The position numbers were made by a program, and so were the translations under genes. Under the pieces are notes generated by a model. That model ran no database searches and was not told the DNA's origin. It was given only the letters and a program-made list of their open reading frames with translations. Below, piece by piece: positions 63,046 through 64,000 of a stretch of 64,000 bases of DNA (its first letter is position 1; each line of letters starts with the position of its first letter). Source of the stretch: Ceratopteris richardii (Eukaryota; Streptophyta; Polypodiopsida; Polypodiales; Pteridaceae); contig CM035413.1 of the NCBI GenBank assembly GCA_020310875.1, positions 182,224,085 through 182,288,084 on the forward strand. The letters are read 5' to 3'.

Positions 63046-63370
63046 TCATGTATGCTCAATAGGATGTGATGTGTCATCACCTCTTTCAACATATCCAGGA
63101 ACTGGCAATTTCTGCAAAGTACTAAACCATTCGGCATGACTCGTCATGTGATTTGAAGCACCTGAATCAACATACCATACATTATCATTTGATTTTGAAA
63201 TACCAGCAGACATTATATTCATCATGCGATGTTGAACCTTGAACAACTTCTCAAAATCATATGCACTTGTGGATGCATAGTTATTATGTTGTCTTCTGTT
63301 ATTTTGATTCTTCAACCTGCAATCACGTTCAAAGTGTCCAGGTTTACCACAATTCCAACATCCTTTATTG
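63046..63370 (-). pseudogene. M zinc knuckle and protease
   Basis: NVWYVDSGASNHMTSHAEWF carries catalytic DSG. Upstream CWNCGKPGHFERDC-like knuckle sequence near 63320-63360. Frame open 63046-63315. Confidence 0.83.
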
Positions 63371-64000
63371 CATTAGTTGAATCATTTCTTTGGAAATTTT
63401 TGCGGCCTCTTTGGCTCCCCCTGCCTCAAAATTGTCCTCTTCCTCCTCATTCTGTTGTTGACTTTGTTCTTGGTTACTTTTTCCTCTTCCACTTCCAAAA
63501 CGTCTACCTCTGCCTCTTCCTCTACCATAGTAGAATACTTGCTCAGAACTAGATTTTCCTTGGGAGTTTGAATCCTCACCAAGATTCTTTTCTTCAATAA
63601 TCAGCATAGATACCAGATCATCAAAATTCAGAATATTTTCATTGGTCTGTATAGAAGTTTTGAACGGCTTATGTGTAGCTCCTAAACCACGAAGACACAC
63701 TTCCACCTTATCATCATCATCTACATTCACGCCAACAATGCTTTTGATTTTCAAGGTGTAGTCACTTACCGACATGCTCTTCTTCGCCAATGTATACAGC
63801 TTGTTCTTGAGTTGCAATTTCCGTGCCTTTGTATTAGTCTCATACAATGTGACCAAACTGTTCCAAGCCTTTTTTGGAGTCTTCGCATCCTATATGTGTC
63901 CAATCATGCTATCCTGTATGCTAATAGATAGCTAGTACATTACCTTTTGTACTCCTTGATTCCATTCCTCATATGTTCTTACCTGATCTGTAGTCCGATT
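63365..64000 (-). pseudogene. M Gag, 5' end outside the window
   Basis: Open 63365-63856: VTLYETNTKARKLQLKNKLY, SVSDYTLKIKSI, VNVDDDDKVEVCLRGLG and an Arg/Gly-rich segment. A short deletion relative to A removes the CESLAS segment before GVNVDDDD. Upstream, the TAG near 63934 falls at the Trp codon that is TGA in A (10521). The frame runs to the window edge. Confidence 0.83.

Larger units (their letters stand above)
59952..64000 (-). mobile_element. Element M: Ty1/Copia of the A family, 3' part in window
   Basis: Same LTR and protein family as A; runs from its 3' LTR to Gag at the window edge. The 5' LTR would lie to the right. It has deletions of about 100 bp (near 60980, within RT/RNase H) and about 330 bp (near 62272, in integrase) relative to A, plus stops. 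It keeps several sense codons that are stops in A, so the two copies decayed largely independently. Confidence 0.92.

Noticed and set aside
1-64000. Host protein-coding genes
   Set aside because: All long frames match Copia or Gypsy proteins or lie inside element boundaries; no exon-intron gene structure with non-element similarity was recognised.

Overview
The window reads as nuclear DNA of a large, repeat-rich land plant. Every coding region I can recognise belongs to an LTR retrotransposon (Ty1/Copia or Ty3/Gypsy). I see no host gene, tRNA, rRNA or organellar sequence. Evidence for a plant is the initiator-Met type primer sites (TGGTATCAGAGC), the tRNA-Asp type Gypsy primer sites, plant-type TATA boxes in the LTRs and the density of nested elements. 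A fern, gymnosperm or large-genome angiosperm would all fit; I cannot name the species.

The window is one nested stack, resolved here by LTR ends (TG...CA), 5-bp target-site duplications (TSDs) and the points where reading frames break and resume. Element names are mine. The base layer is L, an old degenerate Copia copy on the + strand (17521-17944 and 57449-59951). Into L went B (Gypsy, minus, 5604-17520), D (Gypsy, plus, 17945-57448) and M (Copia, minus, 59952 to the window end). B is interrupted by A (Copia, minus, 6073-11510, TSD CCTAC) and cut by N (Gypsy 3' part, plus, 1-5603). D is interrupted in its RNase H/integrase region by E (Copia, plus, 19411-37192, TSD TCTAA) and in its downstream ORF by J (Copia, minus, 40120-56120, TSD GGAAC/GGAAG). 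E carries F (Copia, minus, 21899-28086, TSD TATAT) and G (Copia, minus, 29588-36017, TSD TGATT). J carries K (Gypsy, plus, 42709-51553) and H (3' part of an E-family Copia, plus, 51554-54078), fused by a deletion.

Approximate by-eye LTR divergences agree with the nesting: G about 0.4%, F about 0.7%, E about 2%, A about 2.4%, J several percent. Three families recur: E/H/L, A/M, and the LTR family shared by N and B. The best preserved elements are G (one stop in an otherwise open gag-pol) and E (one stop, after F and G are discounted). A carries nine stops and one frameshift.

The Copia elements encode Gag, protease, integrase, reverse transcriptase and RNase H in one frame. The Gypsy elements B and K have a conserved pre-gag ORF, gag with two zinc knuckles, a protease and (K) RT/RNase H. 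D keeps RT, RNase H and a complete integrase. N and D also carry a long downstream ORF with coiled coils and no visible membrane segment. The most unusual signals are phased CpG-rich repeat arrays in the untranslated leaders of K (23-nt register) and B (18-nt register), both built on a TCGCGAT core, the downstream ORFs of N and D, and a nonsense spectrum in A and M that fits C-to-T decay throughout.
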